A DNA stretch of 64,000 bases, from positions 124,001 through 188,000 of the forward strand of contig NC_007350.1 of the NCBI RefSeq assembly GCF_000010125.1, given 5' to 3'. The notes under the pieces were generated by a model that saw nothing but the letters and a program-made list of their open reading frames with translations, was not told the origin of the DNA and made no database searches. Each line of letters opens with the position of its first letter. The first letter of the stretch is position 1. The translations under genes and the position numbers were made by a program. The DNA is from Staphylococcus saprophyticus subsp. saprophyticus ATCC 15305 = NCTC 7292 (GTDB lineage Bacteria > Bacillota > Bacilli > Staphylococcales > Staphylococcaceae). Below are positions 27,261 through 38,474 of this stretch, piece after piece.

Positions 27261-30200
27261 ATGAACAAAAACAAGAAAAGACATCGATTTGATTTCTTGC
27301 CTAATCGATTAAATAAATATTCTATACGTAAATTTACAAATGGTATCGCTTCAGTATTAATTGGATCAACGATATTGTTAGGTGCAGTAATTGATAAAGA
27401 AGCGGATGCAGCGGAACAGCAACCAACATCAGAAGTATATGGACAGACTGATAATAATTACAAAAGCGAATCAAACAAGTCCAATTCAGTACAACATGAT
27501 GAAGAAAGAACAAACATAATTAATGATAATGACGAGGCTAACTATTCTAATCATAGTGAGATACCAATCCACGATAAATCTAGTGAGTATGACCAAAAGC
27601 CTATAAATGAGCAAGATACGTCAAATCATCATGAAACTCATTTGAATCAAAATGCTACTGAAAATCATGTAAAAGAAGAAAGTAAAGAAGTATCAACAGA
27701 AGAAGAGTCAATAGAAGACAGAAAAACTGAAGAAAGCACAACCGAAGAAAGTAAAGCTGTAGAAGAAGCAAACAAAGAAAATACAACTGAAAAAAATGAT
27801 GAAGGCAGCTTAGATTTAGAAAAAGAGAAAGATACATATAAAGATGAAAAAGATAACGGCAAAAAGAAAAATGAATTAGAAAGCCATAATCACCGTATCG
27901 AAAATAAAGTAGAAGATAACGTCTATAAAAATAACAAAGAAACAAATTTAGAGTCTAAAAATGAAAATGTTAATAAAGATGATAAAGTTAACACTTCAAG
28001 TAGTACCTCTATTGAAAAACCTGAAGATAATGCAACCCGCTCAAATTTAATAAACTCAGTAAATCACTCTTTAAAGCAATTAGATAATGCTAAAAATAAC
28101 ACAGAAAAGCAATCTCTATTAGAAAATTATTACCAAACACATACGAATGCTACAGCTAGTGATGCAAAAAAAGCTATTGAAAAATTAAACATTGATTTTA
28201 CTAAACAAAATTCAGATCAATTAATCGCATTATTATTAATTGAACTAGCTAATCAAATGGATAAAGATAAAGTACAAGCCAATGTGCCTGCTTCAAAGCG
28301 TGCGGAAACAAATAACGAAAGTTTAAGTATTGAAACGAATACTACGAATATTGAAAAAACTTTAGCTAAACCATCTACAAGTAAATTTAGATCTGCAAAT
28401 ACAAGAGCAACGAATGTAGTTAATTATGCAGCTAATCAGAGTGGTAGAAATGTTAACCATTTAGTCTTTGCAAACACTTCATATGAAATACTAGGTGGCG
28501 GTAAGAAATACAATCAAGTATTTATGACTATGGATGGTAAGTTGAAAATTAAGATTGACTATACGGTAGATGACTCCGTGGTTGAAGGAGATTATTTTAC
28601 AGTTGATTTCGGTAAATATATACATCCAGGTACATCAAGAAAACCGTATCGAGTAAATAACATACATGATGCTAATGGGAGAACAATCGCTATTGGATCA
28701 TATGATAGTGCAACGAATACTGCGAAATATACCTTCACAAATTATGTGGATATTTATAATAATGTGAGAGGATCTTTTAGTTTATTAAGTTGGCCATTTA
28801 AAGAATTAGTTACTACTGATAAACAGAGTGTCCCAGTAGGCATTACTGTTGCTGGAGAGGATTATACTCAAAATGTCATATTCAATTATGGTAATAGAAC
28901 GGTACCAGTTATTTCAGATATAAATTATTTGACGAAGGACTTTGCTGAATTTACAACTTATATAAATCAAAATAGAGCATTTAATACAGGATCAAAAGTT
29001 AGGTTAAGTGGCCAAGGATTCAAATTTACATCTCCTGATGAGATTGAGGTTTATAAAGTATTAAATAACTCACAATTCAGAGATAGTTTCTCACCAGATT
29101 ATGCAAACTTAACGCAAGTTAGAAATCCTAAAATCATTATAAATAGTGATGGATCAGCAACTGTAGACCTGGGGGATATTGGAACACTTGGTTATATAAT
29201 AAGAAGTAAACCAAACACGCTACCTGATTTTTCGGGGATTGGTGTATTAAAATCAGAATACACATTTACTAATAATAAAAACCAAAGAGACACACGAGCA
29301 CACGCAAGTAGCATTCAGTTTGTCAGAGCAGAACTTGCTGGATTCGGTGGATTCGGTGGTTATGTATGGTTTGATAAGAATAATGACGGTGTTCAGAATG
29401 ATTCGAACGCAGCTGCAGCTGGCATTACTGTGAATTTACTTGACCCAACTGGTATACGTTTAGCTACAACGACTACTGATATAACAGGACACTACAATTT
29501 TGATAATTTAACAAATGGTAATTATCTTGTGGAATTCGTAATGCCAGAAGGATATATTCCTACACAAGCGAACAGCACTGTAGATGACAAAGATTCAGAT
29601 GTAGTTTTTGAGAATGGAAGATACATTGCACACGTTACTATTAAAGATGCTGACAATATGACGATAGATGCTGGTTTAGTTTCTGACACAACTTCGGAAT
29701 CACTAAGCTTATCTGAGTCGCTAAGCACTTCACAATCATTGAGTTTGAGCCATTCACTATCGCTAAGTGAAAGCGAATCAACAAGTCAGTCACTATCCTT
29801 AAGCACAAGTGAATCATTAAGCCAATCACTATCATTGAGTGCTAGTGAGTCATTAAGTGAATCCGAATCATTAAGCGAAAGTGAGTCATTAAGCGAATCT
29901 GAGTCGTTAAGTGCCAGTGAATCATTAAGCGAAAGTGAGTCATTAAGCGAATCTGAGTCGTTAAGTGCCAGTGAATCGTTGAGTACGAGTGAATCATTGA
30001 GTGCCAGTGAGTCATTGAGTGAGAGCGAATCATTAAGCGAGTCCGAATCGTTGAGCGAGAGCGAATCATTAAGTGAGAGCGAATCATTAAGCACGAGTGA
30101 ATCGTTGAGTGCCAGCGAATCGTTAAGTGAGAGTGAATCATTAAGCGAGAGCGAATCGTTGAGTGCCAGTGAATCACTGAGTGATAGCGAGTCATTAAGT

Positions 30201-33200
30201 GCCAGTGAGTCATTGAGTGCCAGTGAGTCATTAAGCGCCAGTGAATCATTGAGTGCCAGCGAATCGTTGAGTGCCAGTGAGTCATTAAGCGAGTCCGAAT
30301 CGTTGAGCGATAGCGAATCACTGAGTGAGAGCGAATCGTTAAGTGAGAGCGAATCATTGAGTACCAGCGAGTCATTAAGCGCGAGTGAGTCAATAAGTGC
30401 AAGTGAGTCATTAAGCACAAGCGAATCATTAAGCACGAGTGAGTCGTTAAGTGAAAGCGAATCGTTAAGTGAGAGTGAATCATTAAGCGAATACGAATCG
30501 TTAAGTGCCAGTGAGTCATTAAGCGCGAGTGAATCGTTAAGTACGAGTGAATCATTGAGTGAGAGCGCATCGTTAAGTGAGAGCGAATCATTGAGTACCA
30601 GCGAGTCATTAAGCGCGAGTGAGTCAATAAGTGCGAGTGAATCGTTAAGTGCCAGTGAGTCATTAAGTGAAAGTGAGTCATTAAGTACGAGTGAATCATT
30701 GAGTACGAGCGAATCACTAAGCGAGAGCGAATCGTTGAGTGAAAGTGAATCATTAAGTTCCAGCGAGTCATTGAGCTCCAGTGAGTCATTGAGTGAGAGC
30801 GAATCATTAAGTACCAGTGAATCAATAAGTGAGAGTGAATCATTGAGTACCAGCGAATCATTAAGCGCGAGTGAGTCATTAAGCGAATCTGAGTCGTTAA
30901 GTGCCAGTGAATCAATAAGTGAAAGCGAATCATTAAGCGCAAGTGAGTCATTGAGCGAATACGAATCGTTAAGTACCAGTGAGTCATTGAGCTCCAGTGA
31001 GTCATTGAGTGAGAGCGAATCATTAAGCGCGAGTGAGTCATTAAGCGAATCTGAGTCGTTAAGTGCCAGTGAATCAATAAGTGAGAGCGAATCTTTAAGC
31101 GAGTCCGAATCATTGAGCACAAGCGAATCATTGAGTGCCAGTGAGTCATTAAGTGAGAGCGAGTCATTGAGTGAAAGCGAATCATTAAGTGAAAGCGAAT
31201 CGTTAAGTGAGAGTGAATCGTTAAGTGCCAGTGAGTCATTAAGCGAGAGTGAATCCTTAAGTGAGAGTGAATCATTGAGTGCTAGGGAATCACTAAGCCA
31301 GAGTGAGGCCTTGAGTGAGAGTGAATCATTAAGTACGAGTGAGTCATTGAGCGAATCTGAGTCGTTAAGTGCTAGTGAGTCAATAAGTGAGAGCGAATAT
31401 TTAAGCGAAAGCGAATCATTGAGTGCCAGTGAGTCATTAAGTGAGTCCGAATCAATAAGCGCGAGCGAGTCATTAAGTGAGTCTGAATCATTGAGCGAAA
31501 GCGAGTCATTAAGCGAGTCCGAATCATTGAGCACAAGCGAATCATTGAGTGCCAGTGAATCGTTGAGTGAGAGTGAATCGTTGAGTGAGAGTGAGTCGTT
31601 AAGTGAATCTGAATCATTAAGCGAGAGCGAATCGTTAAGTGAGAGTGAATCATTAAGCGATAGCGAATCATTGAGTGAGAGCGAATCGTTAAGTGAAAGC
31701 GAATCGTTAAGTGAGAGTGAATCATTAAGCGATAGCGAATCGTTAAGTGAGAGTGAATCATTGAGTGAAAGTGAATCGTTAAGTGAAAGCGAATCGTTAA
31801 GTGAGAGTGAATCATTAAGCGAAAGTGAATTATTGAGTGAAAGTGAGTCGTTAAGTGAAAGTGAATCAATAAGTGAAAGTGAATCAATAAGTGCCAGTGA
31901 ATCATTAAGTGAAAGCGAATCATTAAGCGAGTCAGAGTCATTAAGTGAGAGTGAGTCATTAAGCGAATCTGAATCGTTAAGTGAGTCAGAGTCATTAAGT
32001 GAGAGTGAGTCATTGAGTGAAAGCGAATCATTAAGTGCCAGTGAATCAATAAGCGCCAGTGAGTCATTAAGCGAGAGCGAATCATTAAGTGAGAGTGAAT
32101 CGTTAAGCGAGAGTGAGTCGTTAAGCGAAAGCGAATCATTGAGTACGAGTGAGTCATTAAGTGAGAGCGAATCGTTGAGTACGAGTGAATCAATAAGTGA
32201 AAGTGAGTCATTGAGTGAGAGTGAATCGTTAAGTGAGTCAGAGTCATTAAGTGAGAGTGAGTCATTAAGTAAGAGCGAGTCGTTAAGTGAAAGCGAATCG
32301 TTAAGTGAGAGTGAATCATTAAGTACGAGTGAGTCATTGAGCGAATCTGAGTCGTTAAGTGCTAGTGAGTCAATAAGTGAGAGCGAATCTTTAAGCGAGT
32401 CCGAATCATTGAGCGAGAGCGAATCATTGAGCACAAGCGAATCATTAAGACAGAGTGAATCATTAAGCCAATCACTATCATTGAGTGCTAGTGAGTCATT
32501 AAGTGCCAGTGAATCAATAAGTGAAAGCGAGTCATTAAGTGAAAGCGAATCATTGAGTGCTAGTGAGTCATTGAGTGAAAGTGAGTCGTTAAGTGCAAGT
32601 GAGTCATTAAGTGAATCCGAATCGTTAAGTGAGAGTGAGTCATTAAGTGGATCTGAATCGTTGAGCGCAAGTGAATCGTTAAGTGAGAGTGAGTCATTGA
32701 GCGAGTCCGAATCGTTAAGTGAGAGCGAATCATTGAGTGAAAGCGAGTCGTTAAGTGGATCTGAATCGTTGAGCGCAAGTGAATCAATAAGTGAAAGTGA
32801 ATCAATAAGTGCCAGTGAATCATTAAGTGAAAGTGAATCAATAAGTGCCAGTGAGTCAATAAGTGAGAGCGAGTCATTAAGTACGAGTGAATCGTTAAGT
32901 ACGAGTGAGTCATTAAGCGAGAGCGAATCATTGAGTGCCAGTGAATCATTGAGCGAATCTGAGTCGTTAAGCGAGAGCGAATCATTAAGTGAAAGTGAGT
33001 CGTTAAGCGAGAGCGAATCACTAAGCGCAAGCGAATCGTTGAGTGCTAGTGAGTCATTGAGTGAGAGTGAATCGTTAAGCGAGAGTGAATCATTAAGTGA
33101 GAGCGAATCGTTGAGTGAGTCCGAGTCATTAAGCGAAAGCGAATCAATAAGTGAGAGCGAATCATTAAGTGAGAGCGAATCGTTGAGTGAGTCCGAGTCA

Positions 33201-34211
33201 TTAAGCGAAAGCGAATCAATAAGTGATAGCGAATCAATAAGTGAGAGCGAATCGTTGAGTGAGTCCGAGTCATTAAGCGAAAGCGAATCAATAAGTGAGA
33301 GCGAATCATTAAGTGAGAGCGAATCGTTGAGTGAGTCCGAGTCATTAAGCGAAAGCGAATCAATAAGTGATAGCGAATCATTGAGTGAGAGTGAATCATT
33401 AAGTGAAAGTGAGTCATTGAGCGAATCCGAATCGCTAAGTGAATCTGAATCATTAAGCGAGTCCGAATCATTAAGCGCCAGTGAATCATTGAGTGCAAGC
33501 GAATCGTTGAGTGCCAGTGAGTCATTAAGCGAGTCCGAATCGTTGAGCGATAGCGAATCATTGAGTGAAAGTGAGTCGTTAAGTGAAAGCGAATCGTTGA
33601 GTGCCAGTGAATCATTGAGTGCCAGCGAATCGTTGAGTGAGTCCGAGTCATTAAGCGAAAGCGAATCAATAAGTGATAGCGAATCATTGAGTACGAGTGA
33701 GTCATTAAGTGAGAGCGAATCATTAAGTGAAAGTGAGTCGTTAAGTGGATCTGAATCGTTAAGCGCAAGTGAATCATTAAGCGCAAGCGAGTCATTGAGT
33801 GCCAGTGAGTCATTAAGTGCCAGTGAATCAATAAGTGAAAGCGAGTCATTAAGTGAGAGTGAGTCACTAAGTGAGAGTGAGTCATTGAGCGATAGCGAGT
33901 CATTAAGTGAGAGTGAATCATTGAGCACAAGTGAATCATTAAGTGCCAGCGAGTCTTTAAGTGAATCCGAGTCACTTAATACAAGTGAATCAATGAGTGA
34001 AAGCGAATCGTTGGGTGCCAGTGAGTCAATAAGTGAGTACGAATCATTAAATAGACACCTAAATAATGATGGAAACTATGAAAAAGAGAAAGATAAATTA
34101 CCAGATACAGGTAATGAAGATAAACATAATGGGTTGATACCATTACTTACTGCGCTTGGAGGAATCATACTCCTTAGAAGACGTAGAAATAATGAAATTC
34201 AAGATAAATAA
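27261..34211 (+). CDS. uafA: Serine-rich repeat MSCRAMM-type adhesin, probable UafA
   Basis: A 2316-residue wall-anchored adhesin; the ATG follows AGGAGG. A YSIRK signal (residues 20-41) leads to cleavage near Ala50. An acidic low-complexity N1-like region (51-260) is followed by a helical segment (about 265-330) and the ligand-binding N2-N3 region (about 385-695), which carries the MSCRAMM latch motif KYTFTNYVD near 490. An SdrD-type B domain (about 696-809, [15 protein letters not shown]) comes next. A hexapeptide tract S-[E/A/T/D]-S-E-S-L runs over about 812-2268, then LPDTG (2280-2284), a membrane span and a basic tail. The size and architecture match my recollection of UafA of S. saprophyticus, which mediates haemagglutination and bladder-cell adhesion. 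The tract is a natural substrate for GtfA/GtfB. Confidence 0.85.
29690..34050 (+). repeat. 18-bp coding repeat array of the adhesin stalk
   Basis: About 4.36 kb built from degenerate 18-bp units encoding S-x-S-E-S-L, such as AGTGAATCATTAAGCGAG. Larger blocks repeat too: one around 33110-33240 containing TTGAGTGAGTCCGAGTCATT recurs at 33180, 33250 and 33320. The sixth position is mostly E, A or T and occasionally D, G, S, K, Y or R. The repeats keep the frame throughout. The opposite strand is also open because of this composition. Confidence 0.95.
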
Positions 34212-34213
34212 AA

Positions 34214-34252
34214 AAGAGCCTGCACTTTCAAAAATAGAAAGTGCAGGCTCTT
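34214..34252. terminator. Bidirectional terminator after uafA
   Basis: AAGAGCCTGCACTTTC and GAAAGTGCAGGCTCTT form a perfect 16-bp stem with A/T tracts on both sides. Confidence 0.92.
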
Positions 34253-34255
34253 ATA

Positions 34256-35008
34256 TTAATATTCTAATTTTTTGAACATTTTCAAACCTACTAAGTAGCA
34301 AATGACTGAGTACAATAGAGTTGTTAATATCATTAAACCTAGTTTTGTTAGTAAGTCTGAAGGCGTAATCGCATGATCATAACCATTTGGAAATAAATAT
34401 TTGAGTCCATGAATCATTGGTGCGATAACCATAAACATAAGTAAAACAATAACGCTTAAAATATCAAATCCAGTAGACAATTTCATAGATAACATGACTG
34501 AAAAGCATATTGCAATTAAAGTAATGCAGAAAATACCGACGATACATAATATTGTACTGTAATTAGTTTCGTGAACATTCGATAAGAAAGCACCGGAAGC
34601 ATAATCATATTGATGTATATACGTAAAATACAAAATTTCAGAAGACACAAATAATATTACATAATATATTATATACATAGAGAATAAGGCGACTAACTTT
34701 GAATTATATAGACGTATTCGGCTGATATCTTTATAAAAGATTAATCTACCAGATTCATATTCTTCAAAAAATAAATAACTGACAAAATATGTCATAAGAA
34801 TCAATGGTACGGCAAATTGAGATTGTGCAAGTAAAATAACAAAATAAAATTCTAAACCAGATAGTGAATTCGTCTCTCCTCCAATTTGCATAAAATTGGT
34901 AGGTAGTATAAGTGTGATTAAATATAAAAATGGATAAAGTGCTATTGCATAAAAGATAATTGCAGAGTTACGCGAAGATACTGTAGTGAAAATATTTTTA
35001 ATTAACAT
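34256..35008 (-). CDS. ABC-2 type membrane subunit
   Basis: A 250-residue protein with six membrane helices. The ATG at 35008 follows AAAGGAAATGATG, four bases after the ATPase stop; a longer in-frame form would overlap the ATPase. FFEEYESGRLIFYKDISRIR is the cytoplasmic coupling loop. It resembles the membrane subunits of bacitracin/lantibiotic-immunity exporters (BcrB-like), but the similarity I can see is general. It works with the ATPase encoded just upstream. Confidence 0.82.
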   Translation of the reverse strand: MLIKNIFTTVSSRNSAIIFYAIALYPFLYLITLILPTNFMQIGGETNSLSGLEFYFVILLAQSQFAVPLILMTYFVSYLFFEEYESGRLIFYKDISRIRLYNSKLVALFSMYIIYYVILFVSSEILYFTYIHQYDYASGAFLSNVHETNYSTILCIVGIFCITLIAICFSVMLSMKLSTGFDILSVIVLLMFMVIAPMIHGLKYLFPNGYDHAITPSDLLTKLGLMILTTLLYSVICYLVGLKMFKKLEY

Positions 35009-35012
35009 ATCA

Positions 35013-35894
35013 TCATTTCCTTTCGAACTCATCGAAATATTGATATAAGTTATCTTGTTCATTAATCGTGTTTTCTAAAGTGTAGTATTTAACTAAATAA
35101 TTTATGATTTCATTATACTCTTCAGAACCTGACTGCATGATAACTGCTTTTTCCTCAATATCTTTTATTGTAGAAAACAAATTGAGAAGTTCCTGACGAT
35201 GTTCTGGATATATTTGTTCTTTTACTACAATTTTTATCAATTGTTCTTTATTGAAATCAATATTTTGGAGTTTTCCTTCTTTTAAAAGAACAAAGCGATC
35301 ACAGACTTCTGCTAATTCATTTAATTGATGACTAGAAATAAGTAATGCGGTTCCTTTTTTACTAGCCCAAGTTCTTAACGAGTGAATGAGCGTATTAACA
35401 CCGTCTGGATCCAGACCAACAAAAGGTTCATCCATAATAGCTATTTCAGGTTCATCAACTAAACACATAGCTAGTGATAAACGTTGTTTCATACCAAAAG
35501 AAAAATCTTTTACCTTTTTGCCATATGTATGTAATAAACCTACGAGATCTAATATATTATCGATATTTTTTAAGTACTGCGTTTTATGATTAACTTTTAA
35601 ATAATAAGTTAAATTCTTTTTAGCTGAAAAGTGTTTGAAATGAACCGTATCAATCATGATACCTACATTTTTAAGTATATTATGATGTTGGAAAATATCT
35701 ATGCCATTTAAAAATATAGCACCTGAAGTAGGTCGTTTTGTTTTAGCAATCATTTTCATAAGTGTTGTTTTACCTGCGCCGTTTTTTCCAATTAAACCTA
35801 CGACTTCTCCACGGTTTATGGTTAATGAAACACCGTCAATAACATTAAAATCGGCTCCTTTAAAACGTTTATAAAGGTCATCTATTTTTAACAT
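35013..35894 (-). CDS. ABC transporter ATP-binding protein (BcrA-like)
   Basis: A 293-residue ATPase. Walker A is GLIGKNGAGKTTLMKM, the signature VKDFSFGMKQRLSLAMCLVD, Walker B EIAIMDEPFVGLDP, and ISSHQLNELAEVCD holds the switch histidine. The C-terminal 80 residues form a regulatory extension common in BcrA-like ATPases. AGGAGGA precedes the ATG. The pair may protect against, or export, a peptide or lipid; it has no adjacent regulator or two-component system, so the substrate is open. Confidence 0.88.
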   Translation of the reverse strand: MLKIDDLYKRFKGADFNVIDGVSLTINRGEVVGLIGKNGAGKTTLMKMIAKTKRPTSGAIFLNGIDIFQHHNILKNVGIMIDTVHFKHFSAKKNLTYYLKVNHKTQYLKNIDNILDLVGLLHTYGKKVKDFSFGMKQRLSLAMCLVDEPEIAIMDEPFVGLDPDGVNTLIHSLRTWASKKGTALLISSHQLNELAEVCDRFVLLKEGKLQNIDFNKEQLIKIVVKEQIYPEHRQELLNLFSTIKDIEEKAVIMQSGSEEYNEIINYLVKYYTLENTINEQDNLYQYFDEFERK

Positions 35895-36104
35895 AATGTC
35901 CTCCTTTGAACTAATAGAGTTTTAATGAAATTTATATGAATTGTTGATGTTACGCTTATATAAGTTAATTTTAACAACGAAAATGAATTTGTTCAATATA
36001 ATAAATAAGTTGTTTTATTAAAAATTTATGTATTCTACTTAAAATTTAATTTATATATTTTTAGTTTATAGAAAAAGGGATTTACTAGATTTTTGAAATC
36101 GCAA

Positions 36105-36133
36105 TTGACAATGATTTTTAAGGAGAGTATGAT
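36105..36133 (+). promoter_or_regulatory. Promoter of the YhgE-MarR operon
   Basis: TTGACA (36105-36110) and TATGAT (36128-36133) are spaced by 17 bases. The predicted leader of about 155 bases contains the inverted repeat ACTATTCAAA (36155-36164) / TTTGAATAGT (36188-36197). Confidence 0.75.
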
Positions 36134-36252
36134 AGATGACTGTATAAGGGGTGTACTATTCAAAAGATATGATCTATCCCACATCAATTTGAATAGTAAA
36201 CAATAGACTAAGGTGGATTTCATGTGTTCTTGGGTTTAATTTTAACCTAATA

Positions 36253-36267
36253 GTACACAGGGTGTAC
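36253..36267 (+). promoter_or_regulatory. Candidate MarR operator
   Basis: GTACACAGGGTGTAC is an interrupted palindrome with arms GTACAC and GTGTAC. A half-site, GGGGTGTACTAT, also occurs at 36148-36159 just after the promoter. The MarR gene at the end of this operon is the likely binder, giving autoregulation. Confidence 0.55.
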
Positions 36268-36294
36268 AATTTAAAAATAGGAAGGTAGAAGAAA

Positions 36295-37728
36295 ATGTTT
36301 AATGAATTTAAATTTATTTTCAGAAATAAAATGTTAATCATAGCACTTATTGCAATAGCAGCTATCCCGCTATTATATGTTGCTTTATTCGTAGGTTCTA
36401 TGTGGAGCCCATATGATAAGACAGATCAATTGAAAATTTCAATTGTAAACCAAGATCAAAGTGCAAAGCTAAATGGTGAAAAGGTTACAATAGGTGATGA
36501 TGTTGTCGACAAATTAAAAGATAACGATAAATTTGATTTTCAAGAAGTTTCAAAAAAAGAGGCATTTAATCAATTAGAAAAAGGTAAAAGTGTAGGAACT
36601 ATCATTATACCTAAAGATGCCTCTAGTAACGCTACGACATTATTAGATAAAAATCCTAAAAAAATAAAGATTGAAACACAAGTCAATCCAGGGTCTAGTT
36701 ATACTGGTAGTCAATCAGCACAAAAAGCAATTGATACGGTAACAAATTCAATTAAGGATAATATTCGTACCAATTATTTAGATCAATTATTTGCTAGTGC
36801 TAAAAAATCACAATCTGGATTCAAGGATACTTCAAATGCATTAGGTGACATGTCTGATGCAGAATCACAATTAATTGATGGTAATCAGCAAGTAACGGAT
36901 GGATTGAAACAATTAGCACCAACAGTAGGACAACCTGCACAGCAATTAATTTCAGGCAATCAACAAGTCACAGATGGACTTAATCAATTGCAACAAAATA
37001 ATGATCAATTAAAAGCGCAAATAGACCAATCTGTAGAGCAACAAGACGGCGTTGCTTTTGAAGGTGACAATGAAAAAGCGTTAAATAATGTAACGAAAGT
37101 AAATGAAAATAATGCTACAGAAGCCGATAAATATGGTGAAACAATCGTGCCTTATATGGCGAGTGTTAGTTTATTTGTAGGTGCTGTGTCATTTAGTGCA
37201 ATATACCCACTGAGAAAAATGTTAACTAAAGATGTTACATCACTAAAACAAGCATTCGGTAAGTTATTATTGTATCTCGTACAAGGTGCGGTATCTGCGT
37301 TATTGATGAGTAGTTGGGCGATATTTGCACTTAATATGTCTATAGATAACATTGGTAAATTTATCTTAGTCGGATTGCTATGGGCAATTGCAGCAATTAC
37401 TGTTACGACATTCTTAAGTTTATTATTAGATCGAATTGGTCTATTCATATCTATGGTTTTACTTATATTACAATTAAGTGCGAGTGAAGGTATGTTCCCA
37501 ATAGAGTTATCAGCACAATTCTTTAGATGGATTCACCCATTCTCTCCAATGTCATATGCGATACAGGGTTATAGAGAAGCCATCTTTACAAATGCAGGAC
37601 ACTTTAACTTTGGATTTGTAGTAGCATTGCTCGTTGGTATTATTGTCATAATGATGATTTTACAATATTTAGTATTACTATGGTTTAACAAAAGACAACG
37701 TTTACCATTTTCAATAGAATTTAAATAA
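36295..37728 (+). CDS. YhgE/Pip-family membrane protein
   Basis: A 477-residue protein of the ABC-2-like YhgE/Pip family. One N-terminal membrane helix (about 13-35) leads to a large outside domain (about 38-280) with QLKISIVNQDQSAKLNGEKV and a coiled, glutamine-rich segment (LIDGNQQVTDGLKQL, twice). Five to six C-terminal helices follow, beginning ETIVPYMASVSLFVGAVSFS. Members are linked to export of peptides or lipids and to phage infection; biochemical function is uncertain. It is shorter than many YhgE proteins because the central domain is small. AGGAAGG precedes the ATG, and a MarR gene follows in the operon. Confidence 0.85.
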   Translation: MFNEFKFIFRNKMLIIALIAIAAIPLLYVALFVGSMWSPYDKTDQLKISIVNQDQSAKLNGEKVTIGDDVVDKLKDNDKFDFQEVSKKEAFNQLEKGKSVGTIIIPKDASSNATTLLDKNPKKIKIETQVNPGSSYTGSQSAQKAIDTVTNSIKDNIRTNYLDQLFASAKKSQSGFKDTSNALGDMSDAESQLIDGNQQVTDGLKQLAPTVGQPAQQLISGNQQVTDGLNQLQQNNDQLKAQIDQSVEQQDGVAFEGDNEKALNNVTKVNENNATEADKYGETIVPYMASVSLFVGAVSFSAIYPLRKMLTKDVTSLKQAFGKLLLYLVQGAVSALLMSSWAIFALNMSIDNIGKFILVGLLWAIAAITVTTFLSLLLDRIGLFISMVLLILQLSASEGMFPIELSAQFFRWIHPFSPMSYAIQGYREAIFTNAGHFNFGFVVALLVGIIVIMMILQYLVLLWFNKRQRLPFSIEFK

Positions 37729-37750
37729 GTGCAATACGGAGGTGACTTAT

Positions 37751-38203
37751 TTGGAAAACGTAGATAAAACAATTGAAGAAGCAATTACTAAATTTCAGAT
37801 AGTTATGTTGCATTTAAATAAAGAGATAGTTGAAATTGTTAAAGAGACAGGTTTAAGTAATTTACTTTCAAGAGAACAAATTGATGCGATGAGAATTATA
37901 AAAAATGAAGGCAAAGTAACAATTAATGAATTAGCGGGTTTACAAAATATTTTTAAAACTGCTGCTTCTAAACGCATCGCAAAATTAGAAGAAATGGGCT
38001 ATGTACAACGCGCTTATTCAGATAATAAACGTATTAAACTGATTATGTTAAGTGACGAAGGTGAAACATTTTTACAGAGAGCGACTGCAGTGATGACCGA
38101 AGCAGTAAAAGATCGACTAGGTAATAAATTTACTGCCGAAGAAGTACATCATTTCGTTGAGCAACTTACACATATCGTTAATGCGTTTAAAGCACATAAG
38201 TAG
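37751..38203 (+). CDS. MarR-family regulator
   Basis: A 150-residue winged-helix regulator. I prefer the TTG start at 37751, eight bases after GGAGG; the GTG at 37742 is part of the ribosome site. The recognition region is NELAGLQNIFKTAASKRIAK, then the wing YVQRAYSDNKRIKLIMLSDE. It lies 22 bases after the YhgE gene and probably represses the operon. A terminator follows. Confidence 0.88.
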   Translation: MENVDKTIEEAITKFQIVMLHLNKEIVEIVKETGLSNLLSREQIDAMRIIKNEGKVTINELAGLQNIFKTAASKRIAKLEEMGYVQRAYSDNKRIKLIMLSDEGETFLQRATAVMTEAVKDRLGNKFTAEEVHHFVEQLTHIVNAFKAHK

Positions 38204-38250
38204 TTAATAGATGTACTTGTGGCATTTACAAATGTGCGAATTATAATATA

Positions 38251-38290
38251 AAAAGTGCCAATTCGATTCTATAGGATATTGGCACTTTTT
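38251..38290 (+). terminator. Terminator of the YhgE-MarR operon
   Basis: AAAAGTGCCAAT and ATTGGCACTTTTT pair; a T run follows. Confidence 0.88.
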
Positions 38291-38474
38291 ATTTAACATT
38301 TTTTATGAAAATATAAGACATACGTAATTCAGCGAACATTATTATTTGTAAAAAATGGACTTCAATATTAACAATTAGTATAATTACTGTATAATTAAAT
38401 ATTTTTAAAAAGATTGTAGGTAAAGATTATTGTCCTAATAAATTTATTTTAAAAATCACAGGAGGTATATTGTT

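Noticed and set aside
29786..33928. A minus-strand open frame of 1380 codons inside the adhesin gene
   Set aside because: It repeats [10 protein letters not shown] because the 18-bp coding repeat has no stop on the other strand. It has no ribosome site and no independent domain.
29690..34050. Regular repeats that could suggest a CRISPR array
   Set aside because: Units are contiguous 18-mers in a coding frame without unique spacers and no cas genes are present.
36035..36223. A minus-strand frame of 62 codons in the YhgE upstream region
   Set aside because: It lies across the promoter and operator and has no start signal.
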